Source: an uncultured Eubacterium sp. (lineage in GTDB: Bacteria; Bacillota; Clostridia; Lachnospirales; Lachnospiraceae). From it: a DNA stretch of 44,199 nt. The notes beneath the pieces were generated by a model that saw nothing but the letters and a program-made list of their open reading frames with translations, ran no database searches and was not told the origin of the DNA. The stretch lies in contig CANDMV010000014.1 of NCBI GenBank assembly GCA_947385875.1, positions 1-44,199 of the forward strand, given 5' to 3'. Shown piece by piece: positions 24,498 through 33,443 of the stretch. The translations under genes and the position numbers were made by a program. Positions within the stretch are counted from its first letter, which is position 1; every line of letters starts with the position of its first letter.

Positions 24498-26114
24498 ATG
24501 CAGTATGAATTCTTGAAACAGTTTCCCAAAAGAATGAAAAATATCGGACTTTATGCATTAGTGATCGGGGCCTGCAGACAAAAAAATACGTGGAAAAACT
24601 TTAAGTTCGAAAGCCTGGACGAACAGCTGAATCTGGTCTTTGCCGTACTGCTGTATCTGATGGAGCAGTCATTAAAAGAAGAAAACTGCCTGATGGACGA
24701 TATCGGAGCTTATATTGATACATTGAATGCGGCAGATTTTGAAAAGCCTCTCTCTTATGAGGAATGCCGCAAGCTTGGGGATTTTATTGTGAATTCGATC
24801 TTGTCCAATGACGGCCTTCCGATGTATTTTGAAGGATTTGACTTTGAAAAGCGCGAATATCAGCGGATGAATATCAGCTATGTAGCGAACAAAATCGTAT
24901 ATCTGGATACAGAAATAAAGCGGACTTCTTATTACCTGACAGACGATGGATATAATCTGCTGCTCGGAACACTGGAAATCGAGAACAACATGAAATTGAC
25001 GATTCATGAGATGATCTTTAAGATGCATCTGGAGAAGCAGAGCTATGACAAGGCAGTGGATGAAGTTAAGAATATATTTAATTTACTGCGTATGCAGCTG
25101 CAAAAGATTCAGGAAGCAATGGGCAGAATTCGCAGGAATGCGCTGAATTATTCGGTATCAGATTACCAGAGTATTCTGGGAGAAAATATGGATACGATTC
25201 GTGATACAAGAAAGCAGTTTTTGGAATACCGGGATATGGTGAAGATGAGGGCAGCCGAGCTGGAGGAAGAGCAGATTAATGTTCATAAGCTGGATGAAAA
25301 AGAAGAAGAGAATCTGGGAAATCTGCTGATGATAGAGGATTATCTGAATCGCGCGATTGATGAGCATCAAAAAATATTAAACAATCATTTGGACTTAAAA
25401 GCATTGTACACAAAAGAACTGGAGGAATTGTCACAGATGTCGCTGATTCAGCGGTTTTCTTTGCGAAATGAGCTGTATGATAAGATTTTGGAGCATCCAG
25501 AGGGGCTGGCAAGGCTGGATTACTTTCTGCGTCCGTTGTTTATACAGGAGCCGGACAGGATTTACAATCTGAACAAGGTATTTGAGCCGCAGCATTCTAT
25601 TCGAAGAAAGACAGAAGCAGACAGCCGAGAACAGATTGATTTTGATGAAGAGCAGTGGCAGAGAGAGCAGGAGCAAAAGCGGCGGGAGAAAATGGAAAAA
25701 TACCGCAGCTGTCTGGGATTTTTGATCGAGAGGCTGCTTAAATACGGGGAATTTCAGCTGTCAGACTGTAAGGCGGAGGTGGAAGATGATGCGCGGAAGC
25801 TGTCAAGTCTGATACCAAATGTGGAAATCTTTAAAGAAATCATGGTGGAGCTGATTAAAAGCAGGGAAATCGATGTCTTAGCGCTTAAAAAGGAGCGGAG
25901 CGAATTTATTCAGGACACCTCCGGTGGATTTCAGCTGAATGAGATGCTGCTGCAGTTGCTGGAGGAAGAGGAAGCTGCGGGGAAAAGAGGTGTTCGGGTT
26001 CTTTTTATTGAACGCGTGATGAATGAAGAGACAGTTACCTTTGACGGAGTCCGTGACGAGCAGGGCAGTATGAAGGCGATCAGGTGTTCCAACATTACTT
26101 TCCGAGCAGAATGA
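24498..26114 (+). CDS. jetA: Wadjet defence protein JetA family (kleisin-like subunit)
   Basis: This 538-residue, largely alpha-helical protein lies between JetD and JetB. It matches the JetA-family proteins of the Clostridia-type Wadjet (DUF5716-like in my memory), the kleisin/MukF-like subunit that bridges the JetC ATPase heads. The N-terminus (QFPKRMKNIGLYALVIGACR) is winged-helix-like. The middle has long coiled-coil helices (about 170-330), and the C-terminal third contains Glu/Arg-rich helices and a small winged-helix-like end. There is no enzymatic motif. A GAGG site precedes the ATG by eight to nine bases. Assignment depends on neighbours as much as on sequence. Confidence 0.8.
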   Translation: MQYEFLKQFPKRMKNIGLYALVIGACRQKNTWKNFKFESLDEQLNLVFAVLLYLMEQSLKEENCLMDDIGAYIDTLNAADFEKPLSYEECRKLGDFIVNSILSNDGLPMYFEGFDFEKREYQRMNISYVANKIVYLDTEIKRTSYYLTDDGYNLLLGTLEIENNMKLTIHEMIFKMHLEKQSYDKAVDEVKNIFNLLRMQLQKIQEAMGRIRRNALNYSVSDYQSILGENMDTIRDTRKQFLEYRDMVKMRAAELEEEQINVHKLDEKEEENLGNLLMIEDYLNRAIDEHQKILNNHLDLKALYTKELEELSQMSLIQRFSLRNELYDKILEHPEGLARLDYFLRPLFIQEPDRIYNLNKVFEPQHSIRRKTEADSREQIDFDEEQWQREQEQKRREKMEKYRSCLGFLIERLLKYGEFQLSDCKAEVEDDARKLSSLIPNVEIFKEIMVELIKSREIDVLALKKERSEFIQDTSGGFQLNEMLLQLLEEEEAAGKRGVRVLFIERVMNEETVTFDGVRDEQGSMKAIRCSNITFRAE

Positions 26115-26250
26115 ATAATACAGTATTATGATCTGAAGACTTATGATCTGCCGGGCAGAATAAGTTAATACAATGATATGAACTGAAAGACATATTAAAT
26201 TTCAGGCAGAAAAGCTGATAGTACAGTACTATGATTTTAAGATTTTCATA
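26102..26250 (+). repeat. Gene-tail echo of jetA, ~50-base period, three degenerate copies
   Basis: CCGAGCAGAATGAATAATAC (26102, spanning the stop), CCGGGCAGAATAAGTTAATA (26151) and TCAGGCAGAAAAGCTGATAG (26202) head units of about 49 and 51 bases. Each is followed by AGTATTATGATCTGAAGA-like sequence (CAATGATATGAACTGAAAGA; CAGTACTATGATTTTAAGA). Confidence 0.82.
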
Positions 26251-26394
26251 CCAGTGTACTGGCACGATGACATTTTAACTAACTCTATCAGCCAAAATGC
26301 TTTTATAATATGGTTTGTGGATAATCATATTAGTTCAAATATCAATGTACTAGAGCGTAAATTAAGTTTCTGATAGATTCATTTCTAGCAAAGC

Positions 26395-26422
26395 TTGACT
26401 TATCAACGTTTTCGAGTATGCT
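26395..26422 (+). promoter_or_regulatory. Possible internal promoter for jetB-jetC
   Basis: TTGACT (26395-26400) and TATGCT (26417-26422) are 16 bases apart, between the arms of an inverted repeat. It would allow jetB-jetC to be expressed apart from jetD-jetA. Confidence 0.4.
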
Positions 26423-26598
26423 CATGGGTCAGAAACTTATTATTCGGTGTGCCAGCAAGCATACTTTTCAATTAGGAAATTCGACAACTCAACAAACAAT
26501 TTTCAGAAAACGAACACAATTCATTCCTATGCGTAGTTTAGACACTGTCATTTTGTCATTAATTTAAGCCTGTCATAACCAGATTCTGTGTCTGGTGA

Positions 26599-26715
26599 GC
26601 GTCTTAGTCAGAGTTATCGATTAGTTCGTCGCAGTGTTGCTCCAGTCCTTACAGAGCATGAGCCGGCAGACAAATCCATCCCGCCAGACGCAGAATCGTC
26701 CGGGAGGTCACTAAG
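26599..26715. repeat. 117-base structured repeat, copy 1 of 2
   Basis: It starts GCGTCTTAGTCAGAG and includes CGCAGTGTTGCTCCAGTCC, AGAGCATGAGCCGGCAGACA and CCCGCCAGACGCAGAATCGT, ending GGGAGGTCACTAAG. It is closely matched by 40102-40236. The end CCC...GGGAGG can form a stem. It stops 51 bases before the jetB start codon. No coding potential is apparent; it may be a mobile or structured non-coding element. Confidence 0.85.
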
Positions 26716-26766
26716 TAAATAATAATTCAAAGCAAATGGGCATTTTTATAGAAAGGAAATCCAGCA

Positions 26767-27492
26767 ATGGCATACGAAATGGAGGACATTCGCACGAGTC
26801 AGGAGATTTTTTATTTCCTTCTGGAGCATCATGAGATCCGTGAAGAGACAGAGAGCAGGCTGTATCAGGCATATGCGGAAAATGAGCAGATCCAGAATCT
26901 GGTAAAATCGCAGGGAGAGGCGGCAGCAAGCAGCATTGAGCGGTATGGAAATGTGATCTACCTGATACCAAGAGAGGATAATTATTTTCTGGGATTTTCC
27001 AGAGCGCAGTTAAAGACGATGCTTGGGAGGTCGGGTGCGACAAATCGTGATTACTTTTTATCGCAGTTTGTGATATTGACGCTGCTTGTAGAGTTTTATG
27101 ATGGACAGGGGAGCAGTAGTAAATCAAGGACCTTTATTCGGGCCGGGGAACTGCAGAATAGTATTAGTGAATATTTAAAAGCAGGCGTAGAGAGCAGCAG
27201 TGAGGAAAGCGAGGAGGAGAATGGACTCGCGTTTTCTGATATGTATGAAGCGTATGAAGCACTGCGTTCGGATGATAAGGGAACTAGGCAGAAAGCCACA
27301 AAAGAGGGTTTTTTACATCATATTTTAAAATTTTTGGAAAAACAGGGTCTGATTGAGTATGTCGAAGAGGATGAGATGATACAGACGACAAAGAAGCTGG
27401 ACAGCTTTATGGATTGGAATCTGCTGAATCAGAATCATTTTATGCGGGTGCGTCAGGTGCTGAATGCAGGGGGAAACTATGAGCAAGATTAA
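26767..27492 (+). CDS. jetB: Wadjet defence protein JetB family
   Basis: This 241-residue protein (DUF6063-like in my memory; DUF4194 in classical systems) is the KITE/MukE-like partner of the kleisin. Two winged-helix-like parts are suggested by helix-rich segments at about 1-120 and 170-235, joined by an acidic linker (SSSEESEEENG). An AAAGGAAA site lies ten bases before the ATG. The end of the gene overlaps jetC by 14 bases, so JetB and JetC are coupled. Identification rests on position, size and the jetC overlap. Confidence 0.8.
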   Translation: MAYEMEDIRTSQEIFYFLLEHHEIREETESRLYQAYAENEQIQNLVKSQGEAAASSIERYGNVIYLIPREDNYFLGFSRAQLKTMLGRSGATNRDYFLSQFVILTLLVEFYDGQGSSSKSRTFIRAGELQNSISEYLKAGVESSSEESEEENGLAFSDMYEAYEALRSDDKGTRQKATKEGFLHHILKFLEKQGLIEYVEEDEMIQTTKKLDSFMDWNLLNQNHFMRVRQVLNAGGNYEQD

Positions 27493-30400
27493 TGCAGTCC
27501 GTCTGATTAATTTAAATTATAACAATAACTCTATTCGAATCAGTGATGAAACCTTTTATATGAATGGAGAAAGTACACTGCTTTCCCTGCGCAACGGCGG
27601 CGGGAAGTCTGTGCTAGTGCAGATGATGATGGCGCCGTTTGTGCATAAGCGGTACCGGGATGCGAAGGAAAGGCCGTTTGAAAGCTATTTTACGACAGAT
27701 AAGCCGACCTTTATACTGGTAGAATGGGCATTGGACCATGGAGCGGGCTATGTGATGGCGGGCATGATGGTGCGCAGACGACAGGACATCAGCGGGGATT
27801 CGAATGATGATCTGGAAATCATCCAGTTTATCAGTGAGTATCAGCACGCATGTCCGCATGACCTGCATCATCTTCCGGTGATCGAAAAGCGCAGGAAGGA
27901 AATTACTCTGAAAAGCTTTTTATCATGCAGGCAGCTGTTTGACTCTTATAAAAAGGATTCATCGGTCACCTTTTTTAGCTATGATATGAACAACAGCGCC
28001 CAGTCAAGGCAGTATTTTGACAAGCTGATGGAATATCAGATTAATTATAAGGAATGGGAGACCATTATGAAGAAAGTAAATCTGAAAGAATCCGGGCTTT
28101 CAGATTTGTTTGTGGACTGTAAGGATGAAAAGGGGCTTGTGGAAAAATGGCTGCTGGATGCAGTGGCTGACAAGCTGAACAGAGAGAAAGACCGTATGCG
28201 GGAATTTCAAAAGATCATCGAAAAGTATGTCTATCAGTATAAAGACAACAAGTCAAAGATTAAACGAAGGGATATTATCCGTCAGTTTAAGGAAGAATCT
28301 TCAGGCATTATGGAATCGGCATCGGGGTATCAGAGCGCGGAGGAAGAGACAAAGGCACAGCAGGAACGAATCGGCGTATTTTTATGGCAGCTGGAAGCGG
28401 CGGTAAATAGTTCGGCTGGGAAGGATGCACAGCTGGAGGCAGATAAGGAACAGCTGGCAGAAGAGATCAGACATTTAGAATATCAGCAGATCTCTGCAGC
28501 TGTATATGAAGCAATGAAGACAGAGCGGTATCATAGGGCAAACCGCGAAATGGTACAATGCGAGCGGGATGCCAAGGAGCTGGAATATGAGCAGGCAAGG
28601 CATCAGCTGCATCTGATGGACTGTGCCAGACAGCAGGAGGAGCTGGATGAGCAGACGGCAGAATGCGGGCGCTATGCTGGACAGCTGGATGTGCTAAATC
28701 AGGAAGAGAGAGATTTTAGTAAGGAGCGGAAAAGTCTGGGATATACACTGCGCCGGTATTATGACGCAAAATGCAGGCAGAATAGAGAGCAGGAGGCAGA
28801 AGCAAAGGCGCAGCTGGAGCAGCTTGAGGCTCAGGCTGTATCGGAAGAGGAAAAGGCAGAGGGATACCGCTCATCGGTGCTGGAGTACAGTACGTCCATC
28901 GGCAGTATGAATGCAAGGATCCAAGAATATGACGCGAAAGAGGACAGCTATAACGGGCGGTATGAGCAGGGATTTATCAGAAATATACTCGGTGAATATG
29001 AACCGGCCCAGATGGAGCTTAGGCGGCAGGAATATGAAAAAGAACTGGACAGAATAAAAAAGACACAGGCCATGATTCAGGAGCAGGCAGAGGAAGGTGT
29101 CTGGAAACAGAAGGAAAAGGAACGCAATCTGGAAGATACCAGACAGAAAAAGGTGCAGAAAGAAGCGGAGCTTGCGGGTATCAAAGAGCTGTGCGATCAG
29201 TATGCCGGACAGCTGAAGGAGCGGCGTACGATACTGCGCTATTTTGGACTGGATGAAGATGTCTTATATGATAGAGAGAAGATCTTAAATGCCGCGGAAC
29301 ATAAAATCGCAGAGATCGAATGGGCGAAGCGCAGGCTGGAAAAAGAAGAGGATGAGCTGGAAAAAGAAAATCAGCGGCTGACACAAGGCAGGGTGATGGA
29401 GCTGCCGGAGGAGTTTGAAAAGCTTCTGGAAGACATGGGTGTGACTTATGTCTATGGAATGGAATGGCTGAAAAAGAATTCCTATACGGAAAGCGAAAAT
29501 CAGCAGCTGGTCAGGGAGCATCCGTTTCTGCCGTATTCGCTGCTGTTATCAAGGCGGGATATGGATAAACTAAGGCGGCTTAAGGATAACGGCACAGAAA
29601 ATGAAAGCGAAAATAAGAAAATGCCGCTTCCATATACGTCATTTCCGATTCCTATGATGGTAAGAGAACAGCTGGAGGAGAAATCAGAGGGAAAAGAGCA
29701 GCCGGTTCTCAGCTTGTTGGATGTAGACTTTTATATGCTGTTTAATCAGCATTTATTAAATGAAGATCATTTAAAGCAGATGATTGCGGAAAAAGAACGC
29801 CAGATTGCTCATAAAAAAGAGCAGATTCAGATACGCCGCAGGGAGCATGAGGCATTTTTTGAGAAGAAAGAGCAGCTGCGCAGCCAGACAGTTACGAAAG
29901 AACTGGAGCAGCAGGCAGAGCAGAAGCGGGAGCAGACGAAGGAGGAGATTCAGAGTCTGGCGCAGGCTGTCGTCAGACAGAAGGAGGAAGTCCAGCATCT
30001 GACAGCTCAGCTGCGCAAGCTTCAGCAGCAGATTCAGGATTCAATCAGGCAGGTCAGTGTCAAAGAACGCAGGCTGGAAGACTTAAAAGAGCTGGAGAAA
30101 TCTTATCGAGCGTATCTTGAACATAAGGAGCAGCTTGAAGCGCTGCAGCATGAGCTTGCAATGACGAAAGAAAAAGAGCGTCTGGCGCAGGAGACTGGAG
30201 AAAGGCTGCGGGAGCGTGCAAGGAAACAGGAAATAGAGCTGGACCGTCTGCAGCGTCTGTCACAGGAGCTGGATGTGAAAGCAGCCATTTATCAGCAGTA
30301 TGAAAAGCCGGAAGGGGATATTGCTGCCAAGATGGTGAAGCGGTCTGGTGAAGGTGATAAAAGGCAAAGAGAAGGTGCGTCAGGTACAGACGCGGCAGTA

Positions 30401-32242
30401 GATACAGAAGATGCGACAAGTACAAAAAAAGATGCAGAAGATCCGGCACGCATAGAAGAGCTGGAAATTCGTTATCAGGCGATTACCAGCCAGCTGTCTC
30501 TGCGTCAGCAGGAAATTGAGCGTCTGCTGCAGAGTGCGAGGGAAAAGGAGCGCAGGATTTTAAAGGAACTGCGCAGACGTCAGAAAAAATATGGTCTGGC
30601 TTTGGGAGAGTGGAAGCAGACTGTATATAGTGCTAAGGCGGAAGAATATCAGGAGCAGCTGTTAACGCAAAAAGAGCAGCAGTATGAGCTGAAAAAGGCA
30701 CAGTGGAACGAGGCTGATAAAAATGCCGCACTGGCAAGCCAGCGACTGGAGCAGCAGCGGAAGCTGCTGATGGAAAAGTGCGGCACGATGGAACCGCTGC
30801 CAAAAGAAGAGATCCAGCCTGTGGATTTTGATGTAGAAATGCGCAGACGTGATTACAAGCACAAAGAATTAGAACAGGCGCAGCAGATTGTGCGAAAACG
30901 GACTGGATGGTATGAAGAAAATCTGACAGCTCTTGCAGAGTATGCAGAATTTAAGCCAAAGGATGAAATAAAGCTGTGGAAATTCATGCAGCGCGATATG
31001 CGGGCTCAGATAGTGGCGGATGCGGGGCAGAAGCTGAATGAAATACAAAGTCAGACAGGCATCGGGCAGCCAGAACTGGAACAGAATCAGGAAAAAGATC
31101 AGAAATCTTCACTTAATGGTATATTCGAACGTCTGGCGGATGCAGATGAACGCAGGTATGCGCTGGAAATGATCGCGCGGCAGCAGGAGCTGATGGAAAA
31201 GTTATCCGGTGAAGAGCTGCGCCGTAAAAAAGGGATGCTTGTACGGGATTATAATCAATGCATGGCGCACAGGCAGCAGCAGAAAGAGCGGCTGACGGGG
31301 CTTCTAAACCAGATGGTGCGCAGGGATATATTTGCCGAGGATTTTTACCGTAAGCCGATTGAGTCTATGCTGATGCTGACAGATGATGCCGGTCAGGTAC
31401 TGCGCCAGCTGCAAACGACGCTGATGTCATATGACAGTCTGATGGAGAAGATTCAGGTAGATTTGTCTGTGATAGAGGATGAAAGAGACAGGATTGTGGA
31501 GCTGCTGGGTGAATATATCCATGATGTGCATCAAAATCTGGGGCGGATTGACCATAATTCTACGATACAGATTCGGGGCAAAGCGGTGAAAATGCTGAAA
31601 ATCCTGCTGCCGGACTGGGAGGAAAATGCCCAGATGTATCAGATGCGCATACAGGATTTTATGGAGGAGACTACAAAAAAAGGAATCGAACTGCTTGAGC
31701 GCAATGAAAATGCACAGGAGTATTTTGGAACGCGAGTGACCACAAAAAACCTCTATGATGTCGTAGCAGGCATAGAGAATGTACAGATACGTCTGTATAA
31801 AATAGAGGAGCAGAGGGAGTATCCGATTACCTGGTCGCAGGTGGCGCGCAATTCCGGCGGGGAAGGGTTTTTATCGGCATTTATCATACTCTCCAGTCTG
31901 CTATATTATATGCGCCGTGATGATACGGATCTATTTGCGGAGCGTAACGAAGGAAAAGTGCTGGTGATGGATAATCCATTTGCGCAGACAAACGCTTCTC
32001 ATCTGTTAAAGCCGCTGATGGATATGGCTAAAAAGACGAATACGCAGTTAATCTGCCTGTCTGGTCTGGGCGGAGATTCGATTTATAACCGGTTTGATAA
32101 CATTTATGTGCTGAATCTGGTTGCGGCAGGACTGCGCAGCGGTATGCGCTATTTGAAGGCGGAGCATATGCGCGGAAGTGAGGCGGAAACGATGCAGGTA
32201 TCGCAGATTGAAGTACTGGGGCAGCAGGAGCTGATTTTTTAA
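27479..32242 (+). CDS. jetC: Wadjet defence protein JetC (SMC/MukB-like ATPase)
   Basis: This 1587-residue SMC-like motor forms the loop-extruding core of Wadjet. The N-terminal half-head has Walker A LRNGGGKSV (G40-S44). A very long coiled coil with Glu/Gln/Arg-rich heptads fills about 240-1350, interrupted by a probable hinge region (about 630-760) and a polar low-complexity segment near 955-990. The C-terminal half-head has the signature NSGGEGFLSAF (about 1458-1468) and Walker B VLVMDNPFAQTNAS (D1498). The usual catalytic Glu after the Walker B Asp is Asn here. It is longer than type I JetC (~1100). I start at ATG 27479 (AGGGGGAAACT upstream), not at 27464. Confidence 0.88.
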   Translation: MSKINAVRLINLNYNNNSIRISDETFYMNGESTLLSLRNGGGKSVLVQMMMAPFVHKRYRDAKERPFESYFTTDKPTFILVEWALDHGAGYVMAGMMVRRRQDISGDSNDDLEIIQFISEYQHACPHDLHHLPVIEKRRKEITLKSFLSCRQLFDSYKKDSSVTFFSYDMNNSAQSRQYFDKLMEYQINYKEWETIMKKVNLKESGLSDLFVDCKDEKGLVEKWLLDAVADKLNREKDRMREFQKIIEKYVYQYKDNKSKIKRRDIIRQFKEESSGIMESASGYQSAEEETKAQQERIGVFLWQLEAAVNSSAGKDAQLEADKEQLAEEIRHLEYQQISAAVYEAMKTERYHRANREMVQCERDAKELEYEQARHQLHLMDCARQQEELDEQTAECGRYAGQLDVLNQEERDFSKERKSLGYTLRRYYDAKCRQNREQEAEAKAQLEQLEAQAVSEEEKAEGYRSSVLEYSTSIGSMNARIQEYDAKEDSYNGRYEQGFIRNILGEYEPAQMELRRQEYEKELDRIKKTQAMIQEQAEEGVWKQKEKERNLEDTRQKKVQKEAELAGIKELCDQYAGQLKERRTILRYFGLDEDVLYDREKILNAAEHKIAEIEWAKRRLEKEEDELEKENQRLTQGRVMELPEEFEKLLEDMGVTYVYGMEWLKKNSYTESENQQLVREHPFLPYSLLLSRRDMDKLRRLKDNGTENESENKKMPLPYTSFPIPMMVREQLEEKSEGKEQPVLSLLDVDFYMLFNQHLLNEDHLKQMIAEKERQIAHKKEQIQIRRREHEAFFEKKEQLRSQTVTKELEQQAEQKREQTKEEIQSLAQAVVRQKEEVQHLTAQLRKLQQQIQDSIRQVSVKERRLEDLKELEKSYRAYLEHKEQLEALQHELAMTKEKERLAQETGERLRERARKQEIELDRLQRLSQELDVKAAIYQQYEKPEGDIAAKMVKRSGEGDKRQREGASGTDAAVDTEDATSTKKDAEDPARIEELEIRYQAITSQLSLRQQEIERLLQSAREKERRILKELRRRQKKYGLALGEWKQTVYSAKAEEYQEQLLTQKEQQYELKKAQWNEADKNAALASQRLEQQRKLLMEKCGTMEPLPKEEIQPVDFDVEMRRRDYKHKELEQAQQIVRKRTGWYEENLTALAEYAEFKPKDEIKLWKFMQRDMRAQIVADAGQKLNEIQSQTGIGQPELEQNQEKDQKSSLNGIFERLADADERRYALEMIARQQELMEKLSGEELRRKKGMLVRDYNQCMAHRQQQKERLTGLLNQMVRRDIFAEDFYRKPIESMLMLTDDAGQVLRQLQTTLMSYDSLMEKIQVDLSVIEDERDRIVELLGEYIHDVHQNLGRIDHNSTIQIRGKAVKMLKILLPDWEENAQMYQMRIQDFMEETTKKGIELLERNENAQEYFGTRVTTKNLYDVVAGIENVQIRLYKIEEQREYPITWSQVARNSGGEGFLSAFIILSSLLYYMRRDDTDLFAERNEGKVLVMDNPFAQTNASHLLKPLMDMAKKTNTQLICLSGLGGDSIYNRFDNIYVLNLVAAGLRSGMRYLKAEHMRGSEAETMQVSQIEVLGQQELIF

Positions 32243-32454
32243 AGAGGAAGCAGTTCTATGCTCTTTAGGTAAAAGGCCAATCCGTGAAGTGATATAAGAC
32301 CGCAGGGCACGATGTTCGTATGCGCTTTCAGCCTTTATGAATTGAAGGAGAGAAGTATGCACATGCAGGCTTAGGAACCAATCTTGGACGAAATATTAAG
32401 ATAAAGAGATTTTAAATACTTGGCTTGATTAGTAATCTCAGAAGGAGCAAAATT

Positions 32455-33234
32455 ATGAGAATTGTAGTAAAAGTAGGCACATCTACGCTGGCATATCCGA
32501 CCGGATGTCTGAATATCCGGCATGTGGAGCTGCTGGTTAAGACCTTGAGCGATTTAAAAAACGCAGGGAATGAAATCGTACTCGTATCTTCCGGTGCGAT
32601 CGGGATGGGAATCGGAAGGCTGTCCTTAAAGGGCAGACCGGAGGATATGCCTACAAAGCAGGCGGCGGCTTCTGTCGGACAATGTGAGCTGATGTACACG
32701 TATGATAAACTGTTTAGCGAATATAACCATACAGTCGGGCAGATTCTGCTGACGGGGGCAGATTTTTCCCATGATGACCGAAAAGAGAATTTCCAGAATA
32801 CGATGTATCGACTGATTGAGCTTGGAGTCATTCCGATTGTCAATGAGAATGATACGATTGCTACGGAGGAAATATCCGTGGGTGATAATGATACACTGGC
32901 GGCGCTGGCGGCGTGCAGCGTGAAAGCAGACTTGCTGATTCTGCTGAGTGACATAGACGGGTTATATACAAAAGATCCGCATAAAAATCCTGATGCAAAG
33001 CTGATTCCATTAGTAGCGGAAATATCACCGGAGATCGTGGAGCTGGCTGACGGTGAGGGCAGCGGCCTTGGAACCGGAGGTATGGCGACTAAGGTGAATG
33101 CTGCGCGGATTGCGATGGAGCATGGCGTGGACATGGTCATTGCAAATGGTGCAAGACCGCAGGCACTGTATGACATCGTGAAAGGAAAACAGGTCGGGAC
33201 GCGCTTTCAGAGCGGAAAGGGGACTGCAGTTTAA
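32455..33234 (+). CDS. proB: Glutamate 5-kinase, short form without PUA domain
   Basis: ProB phosphorylates glutamate to gamma-glutamyl phosphate, the first step of proline biosynthesis. The 259-residue protein is the amino-acid-kinase domain only, starting VVKVGTSTL and with [19 protein letters not shown] and the nucleotide loop GTGGMATKV. The C-terminal PUA domain of E. coli ProB is absent, as in many Firmicutes. AGAAGGAGC before ATG 32455 fixes the start; a longer frame from 32425 lacks a site. proA follows after a repeat-filled gap of 209 bases. Confidence 0.95.
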   Translation: MRIVVKVGTSTLAYPTGCLNIRHVELLVKTLSDLKNAGNEIVLVSSGAIGMGIGRLSLKGRPEDMPTKQAAASVGQCELMYTYDKLFSEYNHTVGQILLTGADFSHDDRKENFQNTMYRLIELGVIPIVNENDTIATEEISVGDNDTLAALAACSVKADLLILLSDIDGLYTKDPHKNPDAKLIPLVAEISPEIVELADGEGSGLGTGGMATKVNAARIAMEHGVDMVIANGARPQALYDIVKGKQVGTRFQSGKGTAV

Positions 33235-33427
33235 AGGATACCCACAGCATGGAAAGTGCTCTGCACAGGATAAATATGGTATACTCACAGGGCACACGGC
33301 ATGGAAAGTGTTCTGCACAGGATAAATACGGTATACCCGCATGGAAAGTGCTCTGCATAGAGTAATTAAGGTATACCCACAGGGCATATCATATTGAAAG
33401 TGCCCTGCACAGGGCAAAAAAGGTATA
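33219..33427 (+). repeat. Gene-tail echo of proB: four ~40-52-base tandem units
   Basis: The unit GGTATACCCACAGGGCA - CATGGAAAGTGCTCTGCACA - GGATAAATAC occurs from about 33235, 33278, 33330 and 33370, with a partial unit at 33422. Length differences come mainly from presence or absence of the AGGGCACACGG-type piece. The proB end itself, GCGGAAAGGGGACTGCAGTT followed by TAAAGGATACCC, aligns with the unit, so the repeat appears to derive from the gene end including its stop. Confidence 0.88.
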
Positions 33428-33443
33428 TATTGAGGAGATAGTC

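Larger units (their letters stand above)
26115..26766. other. 652-base gap inside the Wadjet operon
   Basis: The gap between jetA and jetB holds the jetA tail echoes, a CTAGAGCGT-like MITE terminus (26350) followed by an inverted TAAGTTTCTGA/TCAGAAACTTA pair (26363-26439), a predicted promoter (26395-26422) and a 117-base repeat element (26599-26715). No gene is seen. Confidence 0.65.

Noticed and set aside
33025..33417. Minus-strand frames with repeated YPVQNTFH/YLSCAEHF peptides
   Set aside because: The repeated peptide is a by-product of the tandem DNA repeat after proB; there is no start site, and the frames run into proB antisense.
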